From: Rhodocyclus purpureus
GTDB lineage: Bacteria; Pseudomonadota; Gammaproteobacteria; Burkholderiales; Rhodocyclaceae
Length of the DNA: 63,441 nucleotides
Direction: 5' to 3'
Assembly: GCF_016653115.1 (NCBI RefSeq)
Contig: NZ_NHRX01000063.1
Coordinates: 139,327 to 202,767 of the forward strand
The stretch's first letter is position 1. The number at the start of each line of letters is the position of its first letter. This document shows, in pieces, positions 24,764 through 34,803 of this stretch. The position numbers and the translations under genes are program-made. The notes under the pieces were generated by a model. The model did no database searches and was not told where the DNA came from. It worked only from the letters and a program-made list of their open reading frames with translations.

Positions 24764-26095
24764 ATGGCCTGCTTTCATCGCCTCCTGGCCCTCGGCTGCG
24801 GGCTCTGCCTCACGCTCGCTGCCCAGGCCGCCGAGGATGCTGACTCGCTCTTCGGCGAAGATCTGCCCATGCCGGGCGCAGCCAGCGGCCCGGGCGTCAA
24901 GGGCTTCCTGCAGTTCGAGGCGGCGCGCACGACCGCCTCGCCGGTGCACTGGTCGAAGCTGCGCACACGCGCCGAGCTCGGCAGCCAGGGCTCGTTCGGC
25001 GAGGGCCTCAGATGGAAAATAGGCGCCCGCGTGGACTACGACGCGGTCTACAGCATCGACGACCACTACGCGAGCGAGGTCGCCCGCAACCAGCGCACGA
25101 ACCTCGAACTGCGCGAGAACTACCTCGACTTCAGCGCCGGCGGCCTCGATTTCCGGGTCGGACGCCAGCACGTCGTCTGGGGCGAGATGGTCGGGCTGTT
25201 CTTCGCCGACGTCGTCTCGGCGCGCGACCAGCGCGAATTCATCCTGCCCGAATTCGACCAGATGCGCATCCCGCAATGGGCCGCGCGCGCCGAGTATTTC
25301 TCGGGGGACTTCCACGCCGAGGCGCTGTGGATTCCTGTCGCCAGCTACGACAACATCGGCAAGCCGGGCGCCGAGTTCTACCCCTGGCAAACGCTGCCTC
25401 CGGGCGCCGTGGCGCAGTACCGGCAGGAACTGCGCCCGGAGCGCAACGCCGACAACATGAACTGGGGGCTGCGCCTGTCGCTGCTGAAGAACGGCTGGGA
25501 CATTTCGGGTTTCTACTACCGCAGCACCGACATCAGCCCGACTTTTTATCGCGAACCGATCGTCGCGCCGGATTCGCCGTTCATCTTTCAGGCCAGGCAC
25601 GACCGCATCGAGCAAGTCGGCGGCACGCTGGCCAAGGATTTCGGCGACATCGTACTCAAAGGCGAGGCCGTCCATACGCGCGGACGCAAGTTCACGGTGC
25701 TCGACCTCAGCGACGCCGACGGCGTCGCCCGGCAGGACACGCTCGACTGGGCGGCTGGCCTCGAGTTCACGCTGCCCGCCGAAAAAAGCCTCAACGTGCA
25801 GGTCTTCCAGCGCCGCTTCTTCGACCATAACCCCTGGCTGATCCCCGACGCACAGGAAAACGGCTACAGCGTCCTGCTCAAGGGCAAGTTCTCCGGCAAC
25901 TGGGAAGCCCAGGCGCTGCTCATCTCGAGCTTCAACCGCACCGACTGGCTGTTCCGGCCACGCCTCTCCTGGAACTTCGAGCGCAACTGGCGCTGGGTAT
26001 TCGGCGCCGACATCTTCACCGGCCCCCCGCTCGGGATGTTCGGGCGCTACGACCGGCAGGACCGGGTTTATTCCGAAGTGCGTTACAGCTTCTGA
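24764..26095 (+). CDS. DUF1302-like outer-membrane beta-barrel protein
   Basis: 443 residues from the ATG at 24764, 20 bp after the ATPase stop. The signal peptide ends near residue 23 (TLAAQAAED). The rest alternates short amphipathic strands, with LELRENYLDF, LDFRVGRQHVVWGEMVG and DQREFILPEFDQMRIPQW, a pattern of the DUF1302 family. The terminal residue is phenylalanine (RYSF), the usual outer-membrane barrel signal. DUF1302 proteins are found beside RND or ABC lipid exporters with LolA-like carriers. It is the probable outer-membrane acceptor or pore of the system. Confidence 0.85.
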   Translation: MACFHRLLALGCGLCLTLAAQAAEDADSLFGEDLPMPGAASGPGVKGFLQFEAARTTASPVHWSKLRTRAELGSQGSFGEGLRWKIGARVDYDAVYSIDDHYASEVARNQRTNLELRENYLDFSAGGLDFRVGRQHVVWGEMVGLFFADVVSARDQREFILPEFDQMRIPQWAARAEYFSGDFHAEALWIPVASYDNIGKPGAEFYPWQTLPPGAVAQYRQELRPERNADNMNWGLRLSLLKNGWDISGFYYRSTDISPTFYREPIVAPDSPFIFQARHDRIEQVGGTLAKDFGDIVLKGEAVHTRGRKFTVLDLSDADGVARQDTLDWAAGLEFTLPAEKSLNVQVFQRRFFDHNPWLIPDAQENGYSVLLKGKFSGNWEAQALLISSFNRTDWLFRPRLSWNFERNWRWVFGADIFTGPPLGMFGRYDRQDRVYSEVRYSF

Positions 26096-26274
26096 GTCCG
26101 CAGCCTCCCGCGCGTGTGCGCTCGCCGGCGTCAGCCGCACAGCCACTCGCCCGGAGAGGCGAGCTTCGAGCAGGACGATCAATGAGCGGAGCCGCTGTCG
26201 GAAAACTTTACACGCCGCCCACCGACAGACCACCACCATTCTGCAAGACCATGAATATCAGGCACTTGAACGAC

Positions 26275-26290
26275 TGGCACGGAATATGCG
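26275..26290 (+). promoter_or_regulatory. Sigma-54 (-24/-12) promoter of the PEP-CTERM gene
   Basis: TGGCACGGAATATGCG matches the consensus TGGCACG-N4-TTGCW at 14 of 16 scored or free positions, with the obligatory GG and GC at exact spacing. Transcription would start near 26301, giving a leader of about 57 nt before the ATG at 26358. Confidence 0.72.
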
Positions 26291-26357
26291 TTTTTCATCT
26301 CGCCAACCACAGGGTAGCCCCCTCTGTCATAAGTCCCACCGTTGCGGAGATGCAATC

Positions 26358-27137
26358 ATGAAAACCATCAAGAAATCCGTGCTCGCTCTTGCCATCGCCT
26401 CTGCCTTGGTGAGCGGAAGCGCAAATGCGTACGTTTCGTATTTTCTCGACCCGGATGGCGCCGGCGGGACCGCGCCGGTGTACGTCAGGGAATGGCTTGA
26501 TATCATGGGCACGCTGTATGTCGATAACACGTTCAGCAGCCCCACGACCTTCACCTTCTACCAGCAAGGCACCGCCGAAGTTGTGGGCGCCAATGGCATA
26601 GGCAAGCCAACCCTTCTAAACATAGGCGTCAAGTTCTATGGTCCCGGCAACGGGGCGCTAGCAGGGGCGGGTGGCAATATCACCTTCACCGGCGGAAAGA
26701 TCGAAGTTTATTCAGACTATGGTCTCTGGACCAAGCAGATCGCCAGTTTCGACATCATCGGCAACGGTGGCAGCGTCGACGGCAACGCTGTTCCAAACGG
26801 AAAATCGACGCTGGTCGGGAAAGCAACCTATCTCGATCCGGGCTACTGGCGGACCGCTGTTAACAGCACAACCCCGGGCGGCGCACTGGGCGCAGAATCG
26901 ACATTTGGCTTCTCAACGACCGATCTTTCCCAGGTTGAAGCGGGATCGCAGCAGGGTGTCCTGGACATGATCAATGTGGCGTACGGGACGAACTACACTG
27001 CGCCGGTTTCCGCGGAGGACTTGATATTGTCCGCCAATGGCCAGTGGCGCATGTCGCTCCCGGAACCCGCCTCCCTGGCGCTCGTGGCGCTCGGTCTGCT
27101 GGGCATGGGCACGCTGCGCCGCCGCAGGAGTACGTGA
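26358..27137 (+). CDS. PEP-CTERM sorting-domain surface protein
   Basis: 259 residues. Signal peptide at 1-24 (LALAIASALVSGSANA). The middle (25-230) is glycine/threonine/asparagine-rich with no catalytic motif. The C-terminus is a PEP-CTERM tripartite tail: LPEPASLALVALGLLGMG followed by a basic RRRRS end. Exosortase (EpsH/XrtA) removes this tail and the protein is delivered to the envelope or exopolysaccharide. The exosortase genes are not in the window. The base composition is visibly less GC-rich than in neighbours, common for this rapidly evolving class. A sigma-54-type promoter precedes it. Confidence 0.93.
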   Translation: MKTIKKSVLALAIASALVSGSANAYVSYFLDPDGAGGTAPVYVREWLDIMGTLYVDNTFSSPTTFTFYQQGTAEVVGANGIGKPTLLNIGVKFYGPGNGALAGAGGNITFTGGKIEVYSDYGLWTKQIASFDIIGNGGSVDGNAVPNGKSTLVGKATYLDPGYWRTAVNSTTPGGALGAESTFGFSTTDLSQVEAGSQQGVLDMINVAYGTNYTAPVSAEDLILSANGQWRMSLPEPASLALVALGLLGMGTLRRRRST

Positions 27138-27214
27138 CACATTGGCGTCCGAGCCCGAGGCCGGCATCGACAGTATGATGTACGCTTCGATACCGGCCTT
27201 GCGGAACCCTTGCC

Positions 27215-28759
27215 ATGGAAGCCTTGGACAACAGCAACGTCACGGGAATTGCCCGCCCGATCTCGGGCCGGGAGCAGCCCGCCTCGGTCGCCGAGGTGGT
27301 CGAGCTGGTCAGGCGCTACCGTGCCGAGCGACGGGCGCTCTATCCGGTATCGACCGGCCTCAACTGGGGTTACGGCTCGCGCTCGCCGGTCACCGACGCC
27401 AACGTCCTGGTTGACCTCTCGCGGATGGATCGCATCCGTAACGCCGACGAGATTTCGCTCGACAACCCGGTCGCCGTCATCGAACCCGGGGTCACCCAGG
27501 CGCAGCTGGCCGCCTTCCTCGCCGAGAAGTGCCCGCAGCTGACCTTCAACGTCACCGGCGCCGGCGCCGACACCAGCCTGCTCGGCAACGCGCTCGACCG
27601 CGGCGTCGGCTACTTCGGGCCGCGCAAGGACGACGTGTTCGGGCTCGAGATCGTCACCGGGACGGGAGAGATCCTGCGCACCGGCTTCCGCCGGCTCGGC
27701 GAGGAATCGCCGCTCGCGCACTGCCACCCCTACGGCCTCGGCCCGATCCTCGACGGCCTGTTCTTCCAGGGCAATTTCGGCATCGTCACCAGCGCGTGCT
27801 TCCGCCTGATTCCGCGTCGCCCGAAGGAAGTTGCCGTTTCGCTGGCGCTGCGCGACGTCGCCCACCTCGCCGAATTCATCGACGAACTGGCGCGGCTCAA
27901 GCGCGACGGCCTGCTCACCTCGGTCACCCACATCGGCAACAAGGCACGCACGCAGTCGACGCTGGCCTACGGCGTGAGCAGCTACCTGGAAAAGGAATGC
28001 GGCTACACGCCCGAGCGCGCGCTCGCGGAAGCCGAGACGGCGATCAGGATCATCGCCCCCGACGAATGGACCAGCCTCGCTTCGGTGACCGGCAACGCGG
28101 GGCAGGTGCGCGCCGCGCTGCGCGAGATCCGGCAGAGGATCGGCCGCTACGCCAGGCTCATGGTGATCACCAATACCCTGCTCGCGGTCGGTTACGCGCT
28201 CACCCACGCCCTGCGCTTCATCCCCTTCGCCCGCGCCAACGCCGCCGCGATCCTCTCGATCAAGCCGCTGCATGCGCTGGCGCTCGGGATTCCGACCGAC
28301 GTCGCGATCGACAACCTGCTCTGGAAGTTCGGACGTGCCGACCTGCCGGCGAAGGCGCTCGACGAGTCGAACTGCGGCCTGCTCTTCGTCAACCCGGCGC
28401 TGCCGCTCGACGGCAAGGCGGTGGTTGCCGTCGTCAGGGATCTCGAGGCGGCCGCCGCGCGCCACGGGCACCCGCTCTACATGACCCTGAACATCGAGAC
28501 CACGACCTCGATGGTCGCCGTCATCAACCTGCTCTTCGACCGCGCGCAGCCCGGGGAGGTCGAACGCGCGCATCGTTGCGCCGACGACATGCTCGCCTGC
28601 ATCCGCCGCCACGGACTCGAACCCTATCGCGCCCGTGCCGACATGATGCAGGACATCGTCGGCGACGACGAGTACTGGCGCAGCGTGCGCCGCCTCAAGG
28701 CGGTGTTCGATCCCGACGACATCATCGCACCGGGCAGGTACAACAGCAGCAGTCATTGA
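27215..28759 (+). CDS. FAD-binding oxidoreductase of the vanillyl-alcohol oxidase/PCMH type
   Basis: 514 residues. The FAD_binding_4 domain (about 15-210) has PVSTGLNWGYGS, AVIEPGVTQAQL, LGNALDRGVGYFGPRKDD and the closing FFQGNFGIVTSACFRLIP. The C-terminal end DPDDIIAPGRYN is the standard terminal motif of 4-cresol dehydrogenase and vanillyl-alcohol oxidase relatives. It should oxidise a small organic substrate through FAD. No cytochrome partner is encoded next to it, so the electron acceptor is unknown. It lies 77 bp after the PEP-CTERM gene and converges with an EamA transporter. Confidence 0.85.
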   Translation: MEALDNSNVTGIARPISGREQPASVAEVVELVRRYRAERRALYPVSTGLNWGYGSRSPVTDANVLVDLSRMDRIRNADEISLDNPVAVIEPGVTQAQLAAFLAEKCPQLTFNVTGAGADTSLLGNALDRGVGYFGPRKDDVFGLEIVTGTGEILRTGFRRLGEESPLAHCHPYGLGPILDGLFFQGNFGIVTSACFRLIPRRPKEVAVSLALRDVAHLAEFIDELARLKRDGLLTSVTHIGNKARTQSTLAYGVSSYLEKECGYTPERALAEAETAIRIIAPDEWTSLASVTGNAGQVRAALREIRQRIGRYARLMVITNTLLAVGYALTHALRFIPFARANAAAILSIKPLHALALGIPTDVAIDNLLWKFGRADLPAKALDESNCGLLFVNPALPLDGKAVVAVVRDLEAAAARHGHPLYMTLNIETTTSMVAVINLLFDRAQPGEVERAHRCADDMLACIRRHGLEPYRARADMMQDIVGDDEYWRSVRRLKAVFDPDDIIAPGRYNSSSH

Positions 28760-28798
28760 CTTGGGCCGCCCTCCTCCGTTCGGGCGGAGCACGGCAGC

Positions 28799-29701
28799 TC
28801 ACTTCCGCCCGATCAGCGCCACCCCGGCGATGACCAGCGTCGCCCCGAGCAGTGCCCACAGCGAGACGGGCTCGTCGAGCAGCCACCAACTCAGCCATAG
28901 CGTCGCCACCGGCCCCAGCGTGGCGATCATCGCCGTGCGACCGGGGCCGATGTGCTGGATCGCCGCCGATTGCATGAACACCGGGATGACCGTAGAGAAT
29001 AAAGCCATCGCCGCCGCCAGCGCGTAGATCGGCCAAGGCTGTTGCAGCAGTTCCGGCCAGGGACGCGCGATCAGGTAGTGCAGGACGACGCCGACGGTCG
29101 CCACCCCCATGGCCAGCGCGGTGAAGCGGATGCTGCCGAGGTGGCCGATCAAGCTGCTGCTGGCAAGCATGTAGAGCGCAAAACAGAAGCTCGACGCGAA
29201 GACCAGGCCGGCGCCGATCCATACCGCCTCACTGTCTGCGGCGAGACTCAGGTCGTGGGCAAAGGCTGCGGCGATGCCGAGGTAGGTGAGCAGCAGCGCC
29301 AGCACTTCGCGCCGGCCAAGGCGCTTGCCGAAGAAGGCGACGCCGAGCAGCAGGGTCAGGCTGGGATAGGTGAACAGGATCAGGCGTTCGAGACCGGCCG
29401 AGATGTACAGCAGTCCCCAGAAGTCGAGCAGGCTCGACCCGTAGAAACCAAGCAGCCCGACCCCGACCAGCGCCAGCCACTGTCGCGGCGACAAGGGGTT
29501 TGCCCCCTGCGTGCGCAGCGCCGCAAAGCCGAAGGCCGGCGCGGAGAAGAGCATGCGCAAGGCGAGCAGGGTCACCGCGTCGACCGGCGCTGCCGCGGGC
29601 GTCGGCACCAGATAGGCGAGCTTGACGAACACCGCCTTCGCCGAGAAGCCGACGGCGGCGCCGATGGCGAGCCAGAAGCCGAGGCGGTAGCGCTCGGACA
29701 C
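28799..29701 (-). CDS. EamA/DMT-family transporter
   Basis: 300 residues with ten membrane helices arranged as two EamA repeats. The first includes FWLAIGAAVGFSAKAVFVKLAYL; the second ends with LDEPVSLWALLGATLVIAGVALIGRK, the standard helix 9-10 signature. These proteins export or exchange metabolites such as amino acids or nucleotide sugars; the substrate is not deducible. It begins 3 bp after the preceding hypothetical gene on the same strand, so the two are probably one transcript. Confidence 0.92.
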   Translation of the reverse strand: MSERYRLGFWLAIGAAVGFSAKAVFVKLAYLVPTPAAAPVDAVTLLALRMLFSAPAFGFAALRTQGANPLSPRQWLALVGVGLLGFYGSSLLDFWGLLYISAGLERLILFTYPSLTLLLGVAFFGKRLGRREVLALLLTYLGIAAAFAHDLSLAADSEAVWIGAGLVFASSFCFALYMLASSSLIGHLGSIRFTALAMGVATVGVVLHYLIARPWPELLQQPWPIYALAAAMALFSTVIPVFMQSAAIQHIGPGRTAMIATLGPVATLWLSWWLLDEPVSLWALLGATLVIAGVALIGRK

Positions 29702-29704
29702 GGG

Positions 29705-30148
29705 CTAGCGGCCGAGGCTCGCGAATCCGGGAAGTTCTTCGAGCCGGCGCTCGCACTCGACCATGAAGATCTGGCCGATCTCGGAATGATGGCTCGGGTC
29801 GAGCGCTTCCCTCAACTCGTGCGCGGTCTGCAGCCCCGCCTCGCGCGACAGCGAAGCGGCGATCTGCCGCGCCAGTTCGTCGCTCACCGTCGACAGTTGC
29901 CGACGCTCGGCCAGGGGCAGGCTGCGCCGCGAGCGCGCCAGCCACTCGGCGCAGAGGCTGGCGCCCTGCGCTTCGGTCAGCCACTGGCCGTACTCGTAAT
30001 AGTTCGACAGGCGTTCGCCGAGCAGCGCGAAACACAGCGCGACGCGCAGCCCTCGCCCGGACACGCTGGCCGGGTCCAGCCTTTCCCAGCCGCTGCGTTC
30101 GCGACCGTAGACCGCCCGCTCTTCCCTGCACGTGCTTTCCCTGCTCAT
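29705..30148 (-). CDS. Conserved-looking protein of unknown function
   Basis: 147 residues from the ATG at 30148, chosen because AGGAGG lies 7 nt upstream. No signal peptide or membrane helix. The sequence is helical, charged and arginine-rich, with a hydrophobic core segment LRVALCFALLGERLSNYYEYGQWL and a C-terminal EIGQIFMVECERRLEELPG. No domain recognised. It sits between icmF and the EamA transporter and is co-directional with both. Confidence 0.7.
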   Translation of the reverse strand: MSRESTCREERAVYGRERSGWERLDPASVSGRGLRVALCFALLGERLSNYYEYGQWLTEAQGASLCAEWLARSRRSLPLAERRQLSTVSDELARQIAASLSREAGLQTAHELREALDPSHHSEIGQIFMVECERRLEELPGFASLGR

Positions 30149-30206
30149 CTTCCGTCCTCCTGATTGCGCAGGCCGGAAGATAGCGCAAAGCGCGAGATTT
30201 TTCCGC

Positions 30207-30240
30207 GGGAGCGGCGCGCGCGTTCGCGGCTGCCGCTCCC
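30207..30240. repeat. Hairpin downstream of icmF
   Basis: Arms GGGAGCGGC and GCCGCTCCC (9 bp) enclose 16 nt just after the icmF stop at 30250. There is no T-tract in the transcript sense (the tail is GCGGAAAAATC), so it may stabilise the mRNA 3' end rather than terminate. Confidence 0.4.
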
Positions 30241-30249
30241 ACAGCCGGC

Positions 30250-33200
30250 TTACATGCTGCGCCGGTACTGCCCGCCAACCTCGTAGAGCGCGCCGGTGAT
30301 CTGGCCGAGCGAGCAGACGCGCACCGCGTCCATGAGCACGGCGAAGACGTTGCCGTTCTCGATCACGGTCTGCCTGAGCTGCTCCAGCATCGCCGGCGCC
30401 TGATCCGCGTTGCGCTGCTGGAAGTCGCGCAGGCGCTGGATCTGCGACTGCTTTTCTTCCTCGGTCGAGCGCGCGAGTTCGATCTCCTGCTGCACGCTGC
30501 CCTTCGGGTTGAGGAAGGTGTTCACGCCGATGATCGGGTACGAGCCGTCGTGCTTCTTGTGCTCGTAGTAGAGCGACTCCTCCTGGATCTTGCCGCGCTG
30601 GTAGCCGGTCTCCATCGCGCCGAGGACGCCGCCGCGCGCGGCGATGGCCTCGAACTCCTTGAGCACGGCCTCCTCGACGAGATCGGTGAGTTCGTCGATG
30701 ACGAAGGCGCCCTGGTTCGGGTTCTCGTTCCTGGCGACGCCCCACTCGCGGTTGATGATCAGCTGGATCGCCATCGCCCGCCGCACCGACTCCTCGGTCG
30801 GCGTCGTGATCGCCTCGTCGTAGGCGTTGGTGTGCAGGCTATTGCAGTTGTCGTAGATGGCGATCAAGGCCTGCAGCGTGGTACGGATGTCGTTGAAGTC
30901 CATCTCCTGCGCGTGCAGCGAGCGGCCGGAGGTCTGGATGTGGTACTTCAGCTTCTGGCTGCGCTCGTTGGCGCCGTACTTCTTCTTCATCGCCACCGCC
31001 CAGATGCGGCGCGCGACGCGGCCGATCACCGAGTATTCGGGGTCCATGCCGTTCGAGAAGAAGAAGGACAGGTTCGGCGCGAAGTCGTCGATGTGCATGC
31101 CGCGCGCGAGGTAGGACTCGACGTAGGTGAAGCCGTTGGCCAGCGTGAAGGCGAGCTGGCTGATCGGGTTGGCGCCGGCCTCGGCGATGTGATAGCCGGA
31201 GATCGACACCGAGTAGAAATTCTGCACCTGGTTGTGCACGAAATATTCCTGGATGTCGCCCATCATCTTCAGCGCGAACTCGGTCGAGAAGATGCAGGTG
31301 TTCTGGCCCTGGTCCTCCTTGAGGATGTCGGCCTGGACGGTGCCGCGCACGTTCTTCAGCGTCCATTCGCGGATCTTGTCGATCTCGTCCTCGGTCGGCT
31401 GGCGGCCGTTGTCACGCCCGAACTTGGCGATCTGCTGGTCGATCGCGGTGTTGAAGAAGCAGGCGAGGATGATCGGCGCCGGTCCGTTGATGGTCATCGA
31501 CACCGAGGTGGTCGGGCAGACCAGGTCGAAGCCGTCGTAGAGCACCTTCATGTCGTCGAGCGTCGCGATCGAGACGCCGGAGTTGCCGATCTTGCCGTAG
31601 ATGTCCGGGCGCTCGTCGGGGTCGCAGCCGTACAGCGTCACCGAGTCGAAGGCGGTCGACAGGCGGTGCGCGGGCATGCCTTCGGAGACCTTCTTGAAGC
31701 GGCGGTTGGTGCGGAAGGCGTCGCCTTCGCCGGCAAACATGCGGGTCGGGTCCTCGCCCTCGCGCTTGAAGGCGAAGACGCCGGCGGTGAAGGGGAAGGA
31801 GCCGGGGACGTTCTCGCGCATCAGGAAGCGCAGGATCTCGCCGTCGTCGCCGAACTTCGGCAGAATCACCTTCCTGATCTTCGTTCCGGAGAGCGATTCG
31901 GAGACGAGCTTGGTACGGATTTCCTTGTCGCGGATCCTGACCACGTATTCGTCGCCCGAGTAGGCGGCGACGGTGTCCGGCCACATGTCGAGCAGCTTCT
32001 TCGCTTTCGGATCCTGCTCGGAGTCCTTCCAGGCGATCAGTTCGTCGAAGTCGCCCGCAGGCTTGTTGCAGCCCGCGAAGATCCCCTGCGACAGGCGCAG
32101 CGCCTGCCGTTCACGCGCGATCTTGACCTGCTCCTCGGTGTGCGCGTGATAGCCGCGCACGGTGTCGGCGATTTCGGCGAGGTAGCGCACGCGCTGCGCC
32201 GGGACGATCGCGCGCTGCGCCGACGACTGCCTGACGGCGACACGCGGCAGCTTGCCCGGCTGGAGTTTGAGACCGATCGCGGAGAGTTCGGGAACCAGCG
32301 CCTGATAGAGCGCGGTGACGCCGTCGTCGTTGAAGCGCGCCGCCTGCGTGCCGAACACCGGCATCTCGTCCGCCGGCTGCATGAACAGCTCGCGGTTGCG
32401 CTGGTACTGCTTCCTCACGTCGCGCAGCGCGTCCTCGGCGCCCTTGCGGTCGAACTTGTTGATCGCGACGAAGTCGGCGAAGTCGAGCATGTCGATCTTT
32501 TCGAGTTGCGAAGCGGCGCCGAACTCGGGGGTCATCACGTACAGCGAGCGGTCGACGAATGGGACGATCGCCGCGTTGCCCTGGCCGATGCCCGAGGTCT
32601 CGACGACGACGAGGTCGAAGCCGGCCAACTTGCACGCGGCGATCACCTCGGGCAATGCCGCCGAGATTTCGCTGCCGGTGTCGCGCGTCGCCAGGGAGCG
32701 CATGTAGATGTTCGGGTGCTCGATCGCGTTCATGCGGATGCGGTCGCCGAGCAGCGCGCCGCCGGTGCGCTTGCGCGAGGGGTCGATCGAGACGATCGCG
32801 ATCTTGACCGTGTCGCCTTGGTCGAGGCGGAAACGGCGCACCAGTTCGTCGGTGAGCGAGGACTTGCCGGCGCCGCCGGTGCCGGTGATGCCGAGCACGG
32901 GGACGGTGACCGACTTGGCGGCGGCGATCAGGCTGTTCTTGATTTCTTCGGAGTAGGCACCGTTTTCCAGCGCGGTGATGATCCTGGCGAGCGCACGGCG
33001 GTCGCCGGCGGCAAGCGCGGCGAGGATCGCGTCGGCGGAGGCGGGTGCGGCCTGGGTCAGGTCGACGTCGCACTGCGCGACGAGGTCGTTGATCATCCCC
33101 TGCAGCCCCATGCGCTGGCCGTCCTCGGGCGAGTAGATGCGCGTAACGCCGTAGGCGTGCAACTCGGCGATCTCGTGCGGGACGATGACGCCGCCGCCGC

Positions 33201-33516
33201 CGCCGAAGACCTTGATGTTCTCGCCGCCGTTGGCGCGCAAGAGGTCGAGCATGTACTTGAAGAACTCGACGTGCCCGCCCTGGTACGAGGTCAGCGCGAT
33301 CCCCTGAACGTCTTCCTGCAAGGCCGCGTTCACGACTTCCTGCACCGAGCGGTTGTGGCCGAGGTGGATCACTTCGCAGCCGGTCGATTGCAGGATGCGG
33401 CGCATGATGTTGATCGACGCGTCGTGGCCGTCGAACAGCGACGCGGCAGTGACGAAGCGGACCTTGTTCTGCGGCTTGTACGGGGCGAGCTTCGGGGCGA
33501 TGGAGAGGTCGGTCAT
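30250..33516 (-). CDS. icmF: Fused isobutyryl-CoA mutase / G-protein chaperone (IcmF)
   Basis: 1088 residues, the usual IcmF length. The N-terminal B12-binding domain has FDGHD with the cobalt-ligating His31. The MeaB-like GTPase (about 160-420) has [34 protein letters not shown] and NKFDRKG. The C-terminal mutase barrel (about 530-1088) has [27 protein letters not shown] and [11 protein letters not shown]. It interconverts isobutyryl-CoA and n-butyryl-CoA with adenosylcobalamin, linking valine-type carbon skeletons to butyrate metabolism, and carries its own reactivating G-protein. It diverges from an AraC-type regulator. Confidence 0.97.
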   Translation of the reverse strand: MTDLSIAPKLAPYKPQNKVRFVTAASLFDGHDASINIMRRILQSTGCEVIHLGHNRSVQEVVNAALQEDVQGIALTSYQGGHVEFFKYMLDLLRANGGENIKVFGGGGGVIVPHEIAELHAYGVTRIYSPEDGQRMGLQGMINDLVAQCDVDLTQAAPASADAILAALAAGDRRALARIITALENGAYSEEIKNSLIAAAKSVTVPVLGITGTGGAGKSSLTDELVRRFRLDQGDTVKIAIVSIDPSRKRTGGALLGDRIRMNAIEHPNIYMRSLATRDTGSEISAALPEVIAACKLAGFDLVVVETSGIGQGNAAIVPFVDRSLYVMTPEFGAASQLEKIDMLDFADFVAINKFDRKGAEDALRDVRKQYQRNRELFMQPADEMPVFGTQAARFNDDGVTALYQALVPELSAIGLKLQPGKLPRVAVRQSSAQRAIVPAQRVRYLAEIADTVRGYHAHTEEQVKIARERQALRLSQGIFAGCNKPAGDFDELIAWKDSEQDPKAKKLLDMWPDTVAAYSGDEYVVRIRDKEIRTKLVSESLSGTKIRKVILPKFGDDGEILRFLMRENVPGSFPFTAGVFAFKREGEDPTRMFAGEGDAFRTNRRFKKVSEGMPAHRLSTAFDSVTLYGCDPDERPDIYGKIGNSGVSIATLDDMKVLYDGFDLVCPTTSVSMTINGPAPIILACFFNTAIDQQIAKFGRDNGRQPTEDEIDKIREWTLKNVRGTVQADILKEDQGQNTCIFSTEFALKMMGDIQEYFVHNQVQNFYSVSISGYHIAEAGANPISQLAFTLANGFTYVESYLARGMHIDDFAPNLSFFFSNGMDPEYSVIGRVARRIWAVAMKKKYGANERSQKLKYHIQTSGRSLHAQEMDFNDIRTTLQALIAIYDNCNSLHTNAYDEAITTPTEESVRRAMAIQLIINREWGVARNENPNQGAFVIDELTDLVEEAVLKEFEAIAARGGVLGAMETGYQRGKIQEESLYYEHKKHDGSYPIIGVNTFLNPKGSVQQEIELARSTEEEKQSQIQRLRDFQQRNADQAPAMLEQLRQTVIENGNVFAVLMDAVRVCSLGQITGALYEVGGQYRRSM

Positions 33517-33661
33517 GGTCGGCGATCCGGTCGGAAGTTGGCGTGACTGAATCTTTCATCATAGGGAGATGATGACAGGCGCACCATTGCCCGGCATGCC
33601 GCAAATCATGTAATTTGTGCCAAACTGCAAGCGCAATTAAAACAAGGTCTGAGCAAGCATC

Positions 33662-34750
33662 GTGACAAAGCCGGACAGCCGATTCGCCCCCGCTGCAGCA
33701 CGCGCGCTGGGGCACACGCGCGCCAGCGTCGCCGCCGGCTTCGTACGCGGCATCCTCGCCGGCGTCGTTGCCCGCCGAGGCGACGTGCAGGAGCTCCTCG
33801 CCCGTGCCGGGATCGCTGGCGAGGTCCTCGCCGACGACGGGATGCGCATCCCGGTCGAACGCTACGCGGCGCTCTACAACCAGATCAACGCCGAACTCGA
33901 CGACGAGGGCTTCGGCCTCTTCTCGGTACCGCTGCGCGTCGGCAGCTTCGAGTTGCTGTGCCGCGCGGTGAGCAGCGCGCCGACGCTGGCAGTCGCGCTC
34001 GAGCGCTGCGCGCGCTTCCTGCGCGTGCTGCTGCCCGACATCGCCGTCAGCGTCGACTGCGAGGGAGAACAATGCCGGCTCGTCCTGCGTGAAGTCGCGC
34101 CGCTGCCGGTCGGCAGGGTGTTCGCTTTCGAATGGCTGCTGCGCCTGCTGCACGGCCTCGCCTGCTGGCTGGTCGGGCGCGCTGTCGCACTCGACTCGGT
34201 CAGTTTCCCGTACCCGGCGCCGGCGCACGCCGCCGACTACGCGCTGATCTACACGGAAGACTCGCGCTTCCTCGCGCCGGACGACGACGGAGACGACACG
34301 CTGGTGGCGAGCTTCGCCGCCAACCTGCTCGAACTGCCGGTGCGCCGCGACGAGGCGGCGCTCGCCGAGTTCCTGGTCGGCGCGCCGGGGCGGCTGACGA
34401 CGCTCTACCGGCGCGACCGAGAGATGGTCGCGCGCGTGCGCGACTGCCTGCGCACGACGCTGCCGCAATCGCCGACGCTGGCCGGTGTCGCGCGTGCGCT
34501 GCACCTGTCGCCGCGGACGCTGCACCGGCGGCTCGAGGACGAGGGCTCGAGTTTCCAGGCGATCAAGGACGCGCTGCGCCGCGACCTGGCAATCAGCCGC
34601 CTGGCGAAGACACGCCAGCCGCTCACCGTGATCGCCGCCGACCTCGGCTTTGCCGACGCCTCGGCGTTCTACCGCGCCTTCGTCGGCTGGACCGGCGAAG
34701 CGCCGACGCACTACCGCCGGCGCGCGCGCGGCGCACCGGCGTCGGGCTAA
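33662..34750 (+). CDS. AraC-family transcriptional regulator
   Basis: 362 residues from the GTG at 33662. The N-terminal Arabinose_bd-type effector domain (about 25-220) includes VERYAALYNQINAELDDEGFGLF. The C-terminal HTH_18 region (about 250-350) has LSPRTLHRRLEDEGSSFQAIKDALRRDLAI and VIAADLGFADASAFYRAFVGWTGEAPTHYR. It is 145 bp from and divergent to icmF, so control of icmF by an acyl-CoA-derived or fatty-acid effector is the natural hypothesis. Confidence 0.92.
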   Translation: MTKPDSRFAPAAARALGHTRASVAAGFVRGILAGVVARRGDVQELLARAGIAGEVLADDGMRIPVERYAALYNQINAELDDEGFGLFSVPLRVGSFELLCRAVSSAPTLAVALERCARFLRVLLPDIAVSVDCEGEQCRLVLREVAPLPVGRVFAFEWLLRLLHGLACWLVGRAVALDSVSFPYPAPAHAADYALIYTEDSRFLAPDDDGDDTLVASFAANLLELPVRRDEAALAEFLVGAPGRLTTLYRRDREMVARVRDCLRTTLPQSPTLAGVARALHLSPRTLHRRLEDEGSSFQAIKDALRRDLAISRLAKTRQPLTVIAADLGFADASAFYRAFVGWTGEAPTHYRRRARGAPASG

Positions 34751-34803
34751 GGGGCATGGCGAGTTGCGCCGCCCTGGAGCATGAAACGCGCCCATCCGCT
34801 GCC

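Noticed and set aside
30550-33546. A 998-codon plus-strand frame opposite icmF
   Set aside because: Antisense shadow of icmF with biased composition and no recognisable fold.
33517-33661. A sigma-54-like TGGCACAAATTACATG upstream of icmF on the minus strand
   Set aside because: The obligatory -12 GC is AT here, so it fails the consensus.
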